Below, piece after piece: positions 36,635-45,062 of a stretch of 64,000 nt of DNA (the stretch's first letter is position 1; each line of letters begins with the position of its first letter). Under the pieces are notes generated by a model that was not told the DNA's origin, did no database searches, and saw nothing but the letters and a program-made list of their open reading frames with translations. A program made the translations under genes and the position numbers. The stretch is from positions 26,399 through 90,398 of the forward strand of contig NZ_JASJEU010000004.1 of the NCBI RefSeq assembly GCF_030077735.1, read 5' to 3'. Source of the stretch: Gordonibacter faecis (GTDB taxonomy: Bacteria; Actinomycetota; Coriobacteriia; Coriobacteriales; Eggerthellaceae).

Positions 36635-36890
36635 TTATCTTTTCAACTCCGCCAGAGCATCTTCGACATCTGAGTTAGCGTTTAACATCTGGATCACTGG
36701 CCAGACTCTCAGCCTCAATCATTGCAAGAATGGTTTCTTTATCGGATTCGTTAAGACGCACATTGAGCGGAAGCCCTCCCACACGCACAGACTGTTTCAG
36801 GAACGCGTTGATAGTATTCGCGAGATTGATTCCAAGTTCTCCAATCACTGCAAGGGAAACCAACAACCAACATTCCCAAAAGGTGATCAC
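36635..36890 (-). pseudogene. DinJ/RelB-type antitoxin remnant, truncated and frameshifted
   Basis: The minus frame contains AVIGELGINLANTINAFLKQ followed by VRVGGLPLNVRLNESD, the core of DinJ/RelB antitoxins. The normal N-terminal DNA-binding strand is missing. An extra A in CGCTAACTCA makes a stop; without it the reading continues as SDVEDALAELKR to a TAA at 36637-36635, which matches the usual antitoxin end. With the toxin remnant next to it this is a decayed module. Confidence 0.65.
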
Positions 36891-36930
36891 TATTTTACCG
36901 CCATTGGCGGTAAAATAGTGGCGGTAAAAG
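36888..36930 (+). promoter_or_regulatory. Palindromic operator in front of the Fic gene
   Basis: CACTATTTTACCGCC (36888-36902), ATT, then GGCGGTAAAATAGTG (36906-36920) is a perfect palindrome with 15-base arms. A third half-site GTGGCGGTAAAAG runs to 36930. The Fic protein has a C-terminal helix-turn-helix, so autoregulation is likely. Confidence 0.65.
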
Positions 36931-36942
36931 AAAGGGGCGTAT

Positions 36943-37899
36943 ATGGGCTACGAACCGCCTTTTAAGAGAACGGCAAGAATTGACTCTCTCGCCATGGAAG
37001 TGGCGGAGATGGTGGGCGCCCTCCCGGCATCAGGCCTGGTAAGTAACCTTCATCTCCATCGCGAACTGAGGATAAGAACCATACGCTCATCACTCATGAT
37101 TGAGGGCAACACGCTAAGCGAGAATACGGTAACTGCCATTATCGACGGCAAGAAGGTGCTGGGAGATGCAGATGACATTCGCGAAGTAGAGAATGCGAAG
37201 CGCGCCTATGACCTCATGAATGAGCTTGACCCCTTCAGCCTTGATGACCTTTTACGTGCGCACCGAGTGATGATGGATGGCCTTGTGAAAGAGGCTGGCT
37301 CGTTTCGTTCGAAGAACGCGGGCGTGTTTGATGGAGATCGGCTTATTCATGCGGGCACGCCAGCAAACTACGTACCCGAGGTCATGAAAGACCTGTTCGG
37401 TTGGATGAACAAGACCGACCTTCATCCGCTGCTCATGTCTTGTGTCTTCCATTATGAATTCGAGTTCGTCCATCCGTTTTTGGACGGAAACGGAAGAACT
37501 GGAAGGCTTTGGCATACGCTGCTTTTAGCGCACTGGCGTCCGGCTTTGGCATGGCTACCCGTTGAGAGCGTGATCCTTGAGAGACAGCAGGGATACTATG
37601 CAGCACTCGCTAAGAGTAACGAAGAGGGAACGTGCGAGACGTTTGTCGAATTCATGCTTGAGGTAATCCGCGATGCGCTTGCGCCTTACGCAGGTCGAGC
37701 CAGTGAGGCAGACCTTCGTGAAGAGAAGGTGCTTGATCTTCTGAGGAACAACCCTCACATGACCGTGGCCGGCATAGCCGAGGCAACCGGCATCCCCCAA
37801 CGCACCATCGAACGAACCATAGCAAACCTTAGAAAGTCAGGCCGCCTCGTTCGCGAGGGAAGCACCCGCGCTGGAGTTTGGAAGGTTGAGGGGTACTAA
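36943..37899 (+). CDS. Fic family protein with C-terminal winged helix
   Basis: Fic enzymes usually AMPylate proteins. The 318-residue product has an N-terminal inhibitory motif SLMIEGN (S-x3-E-G/N, near residue 48), so self-inhibition by the class II mechanism is expected. The catalytic motif is complete: HPFLDGNGRTGR near residue 182. The last 60 residues form a winged helix (MTVAGIAEATGIPQRTIERT). AAAGGGG precedes the ATG. It sits as an insertion, with the dead toxin-antitoxin module, inside an otherwise conserved housekeeping block. Its target protein is unknown. Confidence 0.9.
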   Translation: MGYEPPFKRTARIDSLAMEVAEMVGALPASGLVSNLHLHRELRIRTIRSSLMIEGNTLSENTVTAIIDGKKVLGDADDIREVENAKRAYDLMNELDPFSLDDLLRAHRVMMDGLVKEAGSFRSKNAGVFDGDRLIHAGTPANYVPEVMKDLFGWMNKTDLHPLLMSCVFHYEFEFVHPFLDGNGRTGRLWHTLLLAHWRPALAWLPVESVILERQQGYYAALAKSNEEGTCETFVEFMLEVIRDALAPYAGRASEADLREEKVLDLLRNNPHMTVAGIAEATGIPQRTIERTIANLRKSGRLVREGSTRAGVWKVEGY

Positions 37900-37970
37900 A
37901 CTTGAGCTCGAATGACGCTTTGCTGTGATGTACACGAACCTACGATAAAGTGAAGCCTATAATAACGCAC

Positions 37971-37999
37971 AAACGCCGCCCAGGTAGGCGGCGTTTTTT
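37971..37999 (+). terminator. Fic gene terminator
   Basis: AACGCCGCC, loop CAGGTA, GGCGGCGTT followed by TTTT. It can also end the efp transcript from the other side. Confidence 0.85.
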
Positions 38000-38028
38000 G
38001 TAGCGCTGGTCGTTCGCAGCGTCGAGCA

Positions 38029-38055
38029 GTTCCGGCGGCCGTAGGCCGCCGGAAC
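38029..38055. terminator. Hairpin after efp
   Basis: GTTCCGGCGGCC-GTA-GGCCGCCGGAAC is a perfect 12-bp stem directly after the efp stop. It has no T-run, so it may protect the 3' end or act as a weak terminator. Confidence 0.5.
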
Positions 38056-38056
38056 G

Positions 38057-38617
38057 TTACACGCGCTTGATGAAGCGGCCGTCGCGGGTGTCGATTTGGA
38101 GGACGTCGCCGATTTCGACGAACGTCGGCACCTGCAGCTCCACGCCGGTCTCCAGCGTTGCGGGCTTCGTGGTGTTGGTGGCGGTATCACCCTTGAAGCC
38201 AGGCTCGGTGTGCGTCACTTCAAGTTCCACGAACATCTGCGGCTCAATGCTGATCAAGTCATCGGCGGCATACAGCAGCGAAGCCTCGTCGTTCTCCTTG
38301 AGCCACTTGGACGCCTCGCCCACGGTGTCGGCAGGGATGGCCAGCTGCTCAAACGTGTCGTTGTCCATGAAGTAGAAGTCGGCACCGTCGTTGTAGAGGT
38401 ACTGCATCTTCTTCGTCTCCAGGCGCACGGAGTCGAACTTTGTGCCGGAGTTGAAGGTGTAGTCCACCACGCGGCCGGAGCGGATGTCGCGCAGCTTCGT
38501 GCGGACGAAGGCGCCACCCTTGCCGGGCTTGACGTGCTGAAACTCCACGATGGTGCACAGCTTGCCGTTGTACTCGATACAAATGCCGTTCTTGAAATCG
38601 GCGGTAGAAATTGCCAT
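38057..38617 (-). CDS. efp: Elongation factor P
   Basis: EF-P rescues ribosomes stalled on polyproline. The 186-residue length and three-domain layout are standard. The loop KPGKGGAFVRTKLRD (residues about 28-42) carries the position that is modified in other species (KPGKGG tip). The C-terminal OB domain ends VPTFVEIGDVLQIDTRDGRF. AAAGGA precedes the ATG. It is the last gene of the aro-pepP-efp run. Confidence 0.96.
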   Translation of the reverse strand: MAISTADFKNGICIEYNGKLCTIVEFQHVKPGKGGAFVRTKLRDIRSGRVVDYTFNSGTKFDSVRLETKKMQYLYNDGADFYFMDNDTFEQLAIPADTVGEASKWLKENDEASLLYAADDLISIEPQMFVELEVTHTEPGFKGDTATNTTKPATLETGVELQVPTFVEIGDVLQIDTRDGRFIKRV

Positions 38618-38679
38618 AGGTCGGTATTCCTTTCGTTTGCGGGGGCCTTCCGCGCGCCGCCCGCCCTGCGTTCAAACTG

Positions 38680-39855
38680 CTATATTATAACCATGTCGTG
38701 CGTTGATTGCGTGAAAACCGAGAAACCTTCAGGGGTGATCACGCCGAAATCTTCCAGGCGCATGCCGAACTCGCCGGGCAGGTAGATGCCGGGCTCTACC
38801 GTGACCACGTTGCCGGGAACGAGGGGATTTGGGTTGCGCGGGGAGAGGTTGGGCTCCTCGTGGATGTCGATGCCGACGCCGTGGCCTAGGCTGTGGCCCA
38901 TCTTGCCCTCGAAGCCATGGTCAGCGAGAACGCGCTCAGCCAGTTCGTGAGCCTCCTTGCCGGTGATGCCGGGGTGAAGTAGCGCCTCTACCTGCTCGTT
39001 TGCGGCGCGAATAGCCTCGTAGGCTGCGCGCATGCACTGGTCGGGTTCGCCGAGGAACACCGTGCGCGTCATGTCGGAGCAGTAGCCGCACGCCCGCGCG
39101 CCGAAGTCGAGCACCACACACTGGCCCGCCTCAAGCACCGTGTCGCCGGGAATGGCATGCGGACTCGCACCGTTCGCACCCGTGGCCACGATGGAGGGGA
39201 ACGCCAGGCCCTCGGCGCCGTGGCGGCGCATGAAATCTTCCAGCTCTATCTGAACCTCGCGCTCGGTAAGGCCGGGGCGCATGAAGCCAATGATGTGGGT
39301 GAACGCGGCATCCGTGATGGCTTGCGCCGCACGCAGGCGGTCAATCTCGCAGGGCTCCTTCACGCCGCGGAAATTCAGGACGAAGCGGCTGGTCTCGCGC
39401 ATTTCGGGACGCACGGGAGCCTCGGCGAACGCGGCCTCAAGGGCACGGTATTCGGCAAGGGCGATGGAATCCTCGATGCCGAGAGGGCCAGCGGAAACGA
39501 CAGGAGCGCCCGCCTCGCGTTCGCCACCTTCCACACCTTCCCCGCTCGCCTCGCGCTGCACCTGCTCAGCCACAAACGCGGCGTGGGTCGCGCGGGAGTC
39601 GTCCACCACCACAGCGCCCTCGCGCGCGGCGGCCGCCCGCGCGGCCGCGCTGTAGCGCGAGTCGGTGTGTAATACGGCGGCCTCGGGCGTAACCACAAGT
39701 GCGTGGGCGTCCTCGTCGTCGAACACGCCGTCGAAGGCCGTCAGCCACGCGATGTTCGACGTATCCCGCACGAAAAACGTGCGAATGCCCTTGTCAGCAC
39801 ACGCCTCGCGCAGGCGCGCGAGCCGGGGCGCGGCATCAGCGGGCGAGCAGCACAT
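38680..39855 (-). CDS. M24 family Xaa-Pro peptidase
   Basis: This cytoplasmic aminopeptidase P/prolidase-type enzyme of 391 residues has a creatinase-like N-terminal domain and a pita-bread catalytic domain. Metal ligands are Asp in VLDFGARACGYCSDMTRT (two Asp), His in MGHSLGHGVG, Glu in VTVEPGIYLPG and Glu in RLEDFGVI. ATG 39855 lies inside the aroQ end (20-base overlap) with a perfect AAGGAGG six bases before it. Its place before efp is the same as in Bacillus. Confidence 0.9.
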   Translation of the reverse strand: MCCSPADAAPRLARLREACADKGIRTFFVRDTSNIAWLTAFDGVFDDEDAHALVVTPEAAVLHTDSRYSAAARAAAAREGAVVVDDSRATHAAFVAEQVQREASGEGVEGGEREAGAPVVSAGPLGIEDSIALAEYRALEAAFAEAPVRPEMRETSRFVLNFRGVKEPCEIDRLRAAQAITDAAFTHIIGFMRPGLTEREVQIELEDFMRRHGAEGLAFPSIVATGANGASPHAIPGDTVLEAGQCVVLDFGARACGYCSDMTRTVFLGEPDQCMRAAYEAIRAANEQVEALLHPGITGKEAHELAERVLADHGFEGKMGHSLGHGVGIDIHEEPNLSPRNPNPLVPGNVVTVEPGIYLPGEFGMRLEDFGVITPEGFSVFTQSTHDMVII

Positions 39856-40264
39856 CAATGGCCTCCTTGTAGCCTTCCTTCCCCTTGCCCTTGATTTGGG
39901 CGACGCACACAGGCGCAATCACCGACACGCGGCGGAATTCCTCGCGCGCACTGATGTCGGAGAGGTGCACCTCCACCGTGGGCACGTCGATGGACGACAC
40001 CGCGTCGCGCAGCGCGTAGGAATAATGCGTATGGGCGCCGGGGTTGTACACGATGCCGTCGTACACACCGCGCGCGGCGTGCAGCCGGTCGATGAGTTCG
40101 CCCTCGTGATTCGACTGGAAGCAGTCCACCTCCGCGCCGCGCTCGGCGGCGTACGCGCACACCTCGCGCTCGATATCAGCAAGGGTCACCGTGCCGTACA
40201 CATCGGGCTCGCGCACCCCCAGCAGGTTGAGGTTCGGCCCGTTCATCAGGAGAAACTTCTTCAT
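39836..40264 (-). CDS. aroQ: Type II 3-dehydroquinate dehydratase
   Basis: AroQ makes 3-dehydroshikimate in the shikimate pathway. The 142-residue product has the active-site signature FLLMNGPNLNLLGVREPDVYG (Tyr included), ESNHEG as FQSNHEGELID, and the VEVHLSDISAREEFR segment. The start ATG 40264 follows AAAGGATAGG. It lies four bases after the aroB stop and overlaps the peptidase gene. Confidence 0.95.
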   Translation of the reverse strand: MKKFLLMNGPNLNLLGVREPDVYGTVTLADIEREVCAYAAERGAEVDCFQSNHEGELIDRLHAARGVYDGIVYNPGAHTHYSYALRDAVSSIDVPTVEVHLSDISAREEFRRVSVIAPVCVAQIKGKGKEGYKEAIDVLLAR

Positions 40265-40268
40265 GTAC

Positions 40269-41378
40269 CTATCCTTTCGAGCGCTCCCAGGCACCCAGGT
40301 GTTCAAGCAGCGTGGCGTCATCCACATCCACCAACTCCCACGCGCCCACGTCGCGCGGCAACACGAAACGAACCTGCCCGTGGCGGGCCTTCTTGTCGCG
40401 CTTCATGGCATCGAGCATCGCCTCCGGCTCGGCCGACCACGCAAGCGCCGGCAGCCCCAGCGCATCAAGCAGTGCATCCTGCGATTCCACCAGTTCAAGC
40501 GGCGTATCTACCAGCGCCACGCCCAAGCGCGCGGCGAAGCGCATACCCTCGGCCACCGCGGCGCCATGCGAGAACGTGCCGTAACCGGCCAGCGTTTCCA
40601 CCGCGTGCCCCAGCGTGTGACCGTAGTTCAGGCACTCGCGCACGCCGCGGCTCTCGGTTTTGTCGGCGGCCACCACGTCGGCCTTGAACACCACCGAGCG
40701 CGCGATGGCCTCAGCGGCCACTGCTTCGTCGCGCGCAGCCAGCGCGTCCGCCGCATCCACCAGCCAAAAGAAGAACTCGTCGGAATCGATGACAGCCGAC
40801 TTCGCCACCTCGGCACAGCCGCACGTCCACTCGCGTTCCGGTAGCGTGACCAGCGTCGACGTGTCGGCGCACACGTAGGCCGGCTGCTTGAACGTGCCCA
40901 CGAGGTTCTTCCCCGCCGCCAGGTTCACGCCGGTCTTGCCGCCCACCGACGAGTCCACCATGGAAAGCAGCGTGGTGGGCACCTGCACCAGCGACACCCC
41001 GCGCATATACGTGGACGCGATGAATCCGGCCAGGTCACCCACTACGCCACCGCCAAGCGCTACCACCACGCAGTCGCGCTCAAGCGACAGCTGCGCCATG
41101 GCTTCCCAGATCTCACCCGCCACGGCGAGCGACTTCGTTTCCTCACCGGCCGGCACCACGATGTCGCTCACGCGGAATCCCTCGGCTGCTAGCGACGCTT
41201 TCGCCTGGTCACGATAGAGCGGCGCCACATTCGCATCGGTTATCACCAGCACACGCTCCATGCTGGCTAGCGCCTCAACCGCGCGCATGCGCTGCCCAAG
41301 GCCATCCAGCGCACCCGCACCAATGCGCACGTCGTAGGGAGTTTCACCCGGAATGTTCACGATTACTTTCGTTGCCAC
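40269..41378 (-). CDS. aroB: 3-dehydroquinate synthase
   Basis: AroB converts DAHP to 3-dehydroquinate with NAD and a metal ion. The 369-residue product has the NAD loop ALGGGVVGDLAGFIASTYMRG, the VPTTLLSMVDSSVGGKTGVN motif and metal ligands in ECLNYGHTLGHAVE. The start is GTG 41378 with GGAAGG upstream, inside the aroK end (16-base overlap). It is tightly coupled within the aro operon. Confidence 0.96.
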   Translation of the reverse strand: MATKVIVNIPGETPYDVRIGAGALDGLGQRMRAVEALASMERVLVITDANVAPLYRDQAKASLAAEGFRVSDIVVPAGEETKSLAVAGEIWEAMAQLSLERDCVVVALGGGVVGDLAGFIASTYMRGVSLVQVPTTLLSMVDSSVGGKTGVNLAAGKNLVGTFKQPAYVCADTSTLVTLPEREWTCGCAEVAKSAVIDSDEFFFWLVDAADALAARDEAVAAEAIARSVVFKADVVAADKTESRGVRECLNYGHTLGHAVETLAGYGTFSHGAAVAEGMRFAARLGVALVDTPLELVESQDALLDALGLPALAWSAEPEAMLDAMKRDKKARHGQVRFVLPRDVGAWELVDVDDATLLEHLGAWERSKG

Positions 41379-42037
41379 AGAATGCCTTCCCTCTCCAGCA
41401 CGCCGCGCACCTCGCGCGCGATAACGCCCACGCTTTTGCCGGCCGTGTCGATGACGGCGTCGGCCACCTCGTCGTACAGCGGCAGCCGCCCCTCAATGGT
41501 AGCGCGCGCCGTGTTCAGGTCGTTGAACAGCGGACGCGTGGATTTGTCGCTGATGCGCGATGCGGCTTCGTCGGCCGTCACCTTCAGGTAGATGACGAAG
41601 CCGCCGTCACGCAGAAGCGCGCGATTTTCCGGACGCAGCACCACCCCACCGCCGCACGACACGAGCAGCGGCTCCTTCTGCGTCAGTTCGCGCAGCACGT
41701 CGGTTTCTATGGCGCGGAAGCCCTCTTCGCCCAGTTCAGCGAAGATTTCCTTCACGCGGCGACCCTCGCGCCGCTCCAGATAGGTGTCCATGTCTACCGA
41801 GGCCACGCCGCAGATGCGCGCCAGCTTGCGCGCCACCGACGTCTTGCCCGCACCCATGAAACCCACGAAGAACACCGGACGCGCCAACTCGGACACTACG
41901 AGAGGGCGCGCAGAGGCGGAAGGGGGAAGGGTCACGGGCGCGGGACGCGCGGAGGCGTGGAGGGTGCCAGGTGCGCCGCTCGCGCCGGCCGGCGCATCGC
42001 CGACCGCACTCACCTGTTCGGAGCCGTCTTCCAACAT
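41363..42037 (-). CDS. aroK: Shikimate kinase with N-terminal extension
   Basis: AroK phosphorylates shikimate. The kinase core starts near residue 53 with the P-loop VGFMGAGKTSVARKLA, followed by VDMDTYLERREGRRVKEIF, VSCGGGVV and the lid STRPLF. About 50 residues of Ala/Pro-rich sequence precede the core. If the ATG at 42037 (TGATG overlap with the aroC stop) is right, this is an extension; an internal start is possible but no better site is seen. The total of 224 residues exceeds the usual 170. Confidence 0.9.
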   Translation of the reverse strand: MLEDGSEQVSAVGDAPAGASGAPGTLHASARPAPVTLPPSASARPLVVSELARPVFFVGFMGAGKTSVARKLARICGVASVDMDTYLERREGRRVKEIFAELGEEGFRAIETDVLRELTQKEPLLVSCGGGVVLRPENRALLRDGGFVIYLKVTADEAASRISDKSTRPLFNDLNTARATIEGRLPLYDEVADAVIDTAGKSVGVIAREVRGVLEREGILWQRK

Positions 42038-43209
42038 CACCGCGACATCGTCCTCAAACGCTGCTGGTAACTCTTGACCGCCGCCTTGATGTCGGTCATG
42101 TTGTCGCGGCCAAACTTCTCCAAATAGGCCTCGGCCAGCACAAACGCCACCTCGGCCTCGGCCACCACGGCGCAGGCGGGCACGGCGCACACGTCGCTGC
42201 GCTCCTTAGACGCCTGCTCCACCTCCAGCGTGTCCAGGTTCACCGTGGAAAGCGGCGTCATGAGCGTGGGGATGGGCTTCATGGCTGCCGTCACAATGAG
42301 CGGCATGCCCGTGGTCATGCCGCCTTCTAGGCCGCCGGCGTTGTTGCCGTCGCGCGTGAAGCCCGTCTGGCGGTCGAGCACGATGGGGTCGTGCACCTGC
42401 GAGCCCGGGCGACGCGCCGCCTCAAAGCCCAGGCCGAATTCCACGCCCTTGATGGCCGGAATGGAGAATAGCGCCGCGCCAATGCGCGAGGTCAGGCGCT
42501 CTCCCGCCGTGGCGTAGCCACCCACACCGGGCAGCAGGCCCGTAGCCACCACGCGGAAGGTGCCGCCGAGGCTTTCCCCCGCCTCACGGGCGCGGTCGAT
42601 TTCGGCCTTCATGGCCTCGGTAGCCGCCTCATCGGGACAGCGCACGTCGGACAGCTCGATGTCGAGCGGCTTGTAGTCGGGAGCGGCCAGCAATGGGTCG
42701 TCTTCCTCCAGCGCAGCCGCACCGATGGAGGCCACGTAGGAGAACACCTCCACGCCCAGCTCGGCCAAAAACTCGCGTGCGATGCCCGCCGCCGCCACAC
42801 GCGCCGCCGTTTCGCGGGCGCTTGCGCGCTCCAGGATGTTGCGGCAGTCGTCGGTGTTCGTTTTGAGAGCACCCACCAGATCCGCATGCCCCGGGCGCGG
42901 CGACACCTCGCGCACCAGGTCATTCGGCACATCGCCGAAGGCGGCCATTCTGTCGGTCCAGTTTTCCCAATCGCGGTTCACCACCGTGAGCGCGACCGGC
43001 GAGCCGATGGTCCGCCCAAAGCGCACGCCAGCCGTCACCGCCACGCGGTCGCGCTCGATGCCCTGGCGCCCGCCGCGGCCGTAGCCCGACTGACGACGCG
43101 ACAGGTCGCTGTTAATTTGCTCTTCCGAAATTTTGATGCCCGCCGGCACGCCTTCCACAATGGCCGTCAGCGCTGGCCCATGGCTCTCGCCCGCTGTTAG
43201 GTAGCGCAT
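42037..43209 (-). CDS. aroC: Chorismate synthase
   Basis: AroC makes chorismate from EPSP using reduced flavin. The 390-residue product begins MRYLTAGESHGPALT and contains RRQSGYGRGGRQ, SPRPGHADLVGALK and the C-terminal GRDNMTDIKA. ATG 43209 has GGAG six bases upstream; the longer frame to 43287 is unlikely. It is followed directly by aroK. EPSP synthase (aroA) is not in the window. Confidence 0.96.
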   Translation of the reverse strand: MRYLTAGESHGPALTAIVEGVPAGIKISEEQINSDLSRRQSGYGRGGRQGIERDRVAVTAGVRFGRTIGSPVALTVVNRDWENWTDRMAAFGDVPNDLVREVSPRPGHADLVGALKTNTDDCRNILERASARETAARVAAAGIAREFLAELGVEVFSYVASIGAAALEEDDPLLAAPDYKPLDIELSDVRCPDEAATEAMKAEIDRAREAGESLGGTFRVVATGLLPGVGGYATAGERLTSRIGAALFSIPAIKGVEFGLGFEAARRPGSQVHDPIVLDRQTGFTRDGNNAGGLEGGMTTGMPLIVTAAMKPIPTLMTPLSTVNLDTLEVEQASKERSDVCAVPACAVVAEAEVAFVLAEAYLEKFGRDNMTDIKAAVKSYQQRLRTMSR

Positions 43210-43329
43210 AGTCGCTCCGCTTTCCCGCATACGTGTACTGGTGAAATCGACGCTATTGTACCGCAGCGCGAACACGCCAGCACACACGGCGTCGGCAGGA
43301 GAACCATATCGCCACGAAGTGGAGAATAA

Positions 43330-43338
43330 GGGGGGGGG
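43330..43338. repeat. Nine-G run in the aroE-aroC spacer
   Basis: A run of nine G on the plus strand lies about 121 bases upstream of the aroC start. It is non-coding. A hairpin TGACGC/GCGTCA lies next to it at 43372-43388, after the aroE stop. Confidence 0.6.
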
Positions 43339-43392
43339 TGGCGCGCCACTGCGCGACGCGGAAACGTGTGACGCGCTTACTGCGTCACGCTT

Positions 43393-44319
43393 TTAGCTCA
43401 GTCCGAAATCGGCGGCTTGGGACATGAGAGCGAAGAGGTCGAGGTTGTCCAGGTTGACCTTGGCTTCGGCGAGGTCGGTGACTATCTGCACCGTTGCCAC
43501 GGCCTGGGCTACCAGCATGCCGGCGCCGTCTGAGACGGTGCAGCCGGCGGAGCGGGCTTCGGCAACGAACGCTGTTTCGCCGTGACCGTACACGACATCG
43601 AAGACCCGCTGGCCTTCGCGCAAAAGCGACGTATCGAACGGCGCGGGGTCGCCCTCTTTCATGCCGAGCGGCGTGGCGTTTATCACGAGGTCGGCACGGC
43701 CGATGATCTGCGTCGATGTGGCGTAGGAGCCAAACTTGAACATCGTGTCGTCATGGGCTTGCCGCAGGCTCCGGTGGCCCTCCTGCGCAGCGGGCAAGTC
43801 GATAGCCGCCGACGATAAATCACCCAGCTCATCCACATACCCTTGCAGCACCTTCTGCGCGCGCGCCTTGTCGCGCCCCACAAGCACCACCTCATCGGCA
43901 CCAGCAACAGCGCACGCGTGCAAGATGGCAAGCGCCGTGGGGCCCGTACCGCACACCACCACCGTCGCGCCGGCGAACACGAATTCCGTGCGCTCCAGAT
44001 ACGCAACACACCCCTGACCATCGGTGTTGTACGCAATGAGTGCTTCCCCGTGCTTCACCAGCAGGTTTGCCCCACGCGCAAGCTTCGCCGATGCCGCACG
44101 ATGCGTCGTCACCTCAAAGGCGTGCGGCTTGTAGGGCGTCGTGATGTTCACTGAAAGAAAGCCGCGCGCCTCCAAAAAAGCGCGCGCTTCCTCTTCCGTA
44201 GCCAGATCCGCCAACTCGTAGCGCCATGGTAGACCCAACTGCTCGTACACCGCGTTATACATCGCTGGCGACTTCGAATGCGCAATGGGATGCCCCAAAA
44301 GATACAGCTTCTCGCTCAT
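43393..44319 (-). CDS. aroE: Shikimate dehydrogenase
   Basis: AroE reduces 3-dehydroshikimate with NADPH. The 308-residue product starts with the substrate site LLGHPIAHSKSPAMYN. It has the catalytic Lys in NITTPYKPHAFE, NTDG in YNTDGQG, the dinucleotide fold VVCGTGPTALAIL and NATPLGMKEGD. ATG 44319 is chosen because it starts the domain; its ribosome site is weak. It lies 13 bases after the yqeG stop. Confidence 0.93.
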   Translation of the reverse strand: MSEKLYLLGHPIAHSKSPAMYNAVYEQLGLPWRYELADLATEEEARAFLEARGFLSVNITTPYKPHAFEVTTHRAASAKLARGANLLVKHGEALIAYNTDGQGCVAYLERTEFVFAGATVVVCGTGPTALAILHACAVAGADEVVLVGRDKARAQKVLQGYVDELGDLSSAAIDLPAAQEGHRSLRQAHDDTMFKFGSYATSTQIIGRADLVINATPLGMKEGDPAPFDTSLLREGQRVFDVVYGHGETAFVAEARSAGCTVSDGAGMLVAQAVATVQIVTDLAEAKVNLDNLDLFALMSQAADFGLS

Positions 44320-44332
44320 GCCAGCCCCTGCA

Positions 44333-45013
44333 TTACGAAGTACTTTCCGAACTCGTCGGTCCATCAAAGTCAGCGAGGGTTTCCCCAGTACCCGAGATCG
44401 ACGGGCTGGCGGAGGCGTGGCGTACTTTGTTACGCGAGCCTTCGTCAGCGTGGCGAGATTGGGTGCTGGGGGAAGCCGCAGCGTCAACACACTCCACCGA
44501 CTGATACGTCGACGGAACATTTTCCGGCTGGCGCTCGCCTATTACCAGGCGCTCGAAGTTCCTCAGCAGCAACGTGTGCGGCAAATCCTGCTCCACCAGC
44601 GGAGCCAGCAGGTAGGCTTTCATGCCGATGAGGTGGGCACCCATGACGTCGGTGACCAACTGGTCGCCGATGACCACCGTGGACTCGCGCTTCGCGTGAA
44701 TCTTGCCGAGCGCCCGGAGGAACGCGGGCGGCAGGGGCTTCACGGCCTTCGCCACAATGGGCAGCGACAGGCGGTTCGCCAGCTGATAGACACCCTCGTG
44801 CCAGTTGTTGGACACCAGGCAAAACGTGATGCCGGCGTCGCGCGCCCGCGCCAGCCACACGCCCGCATCGCGCGGGACGTCGTGCGTAGCGCGACTGAGG
44901 ATGGTGTTGTCCACATCCAGCAGCACCGAGGTGAAGCCGCGGTCTATGAGGTCGCGCTGAATGTCAACGTGCGACAGGCGCGAAAAGTAGCGGTCGGGTT
45001 CCAGGAACGTCAT
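44333..45013 (-). CDS. YqeG family HAD phosphatase
   Basis: This is a HAD IIIA phosphatase of 226 residues. The nucleophile motif is LLDVDNTILS near residue 32, motif II is LVSNN, and VVIGDQLVTDVMGAHLIG supplies motifs III/IV. The last about 55 residues are Ser/Thr-rich and look disordered, an extension to the usual 170-residue family. The substrate is unknown. YqeG commonly sits just before aroE in Gram-positives, as here. The ATG at 45013 is 49 bases after the mltG stop and has a weak ribosome site. Confidence 0.85.
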   Translation of the reverse strand: MTFLEPDRYFSRLSHVDIQRDLIDRGFTSVLLDVDNTILSRATHDVPRDAGVWLARARDAGITFCLVSNNWHEGVYQLANRLSLPIVAKAVKPLPPAFLRALGKIHAKRESTVVIGDQLVTDVMGAHLIGMKAYLLAPLVEQDLPHTLLLRNFERLVIGERQPENVPSTYQSVECVDAAASPSTQSRHADEGSRNKVRHASASPSISGTGETLADFDGPTSSESTS

Positions 45014-45062
45014 GGCAGGTTTCTTCGACGTGAGCGTGAGACGGGTTAGCGTAGGTGGCGGC

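Noticed and set aside
37958..37963. TATAAT on the plus strand after the Fic gene
   Set aside because: No -35 element and a terminator follows a few bases later with no gene beyond it.
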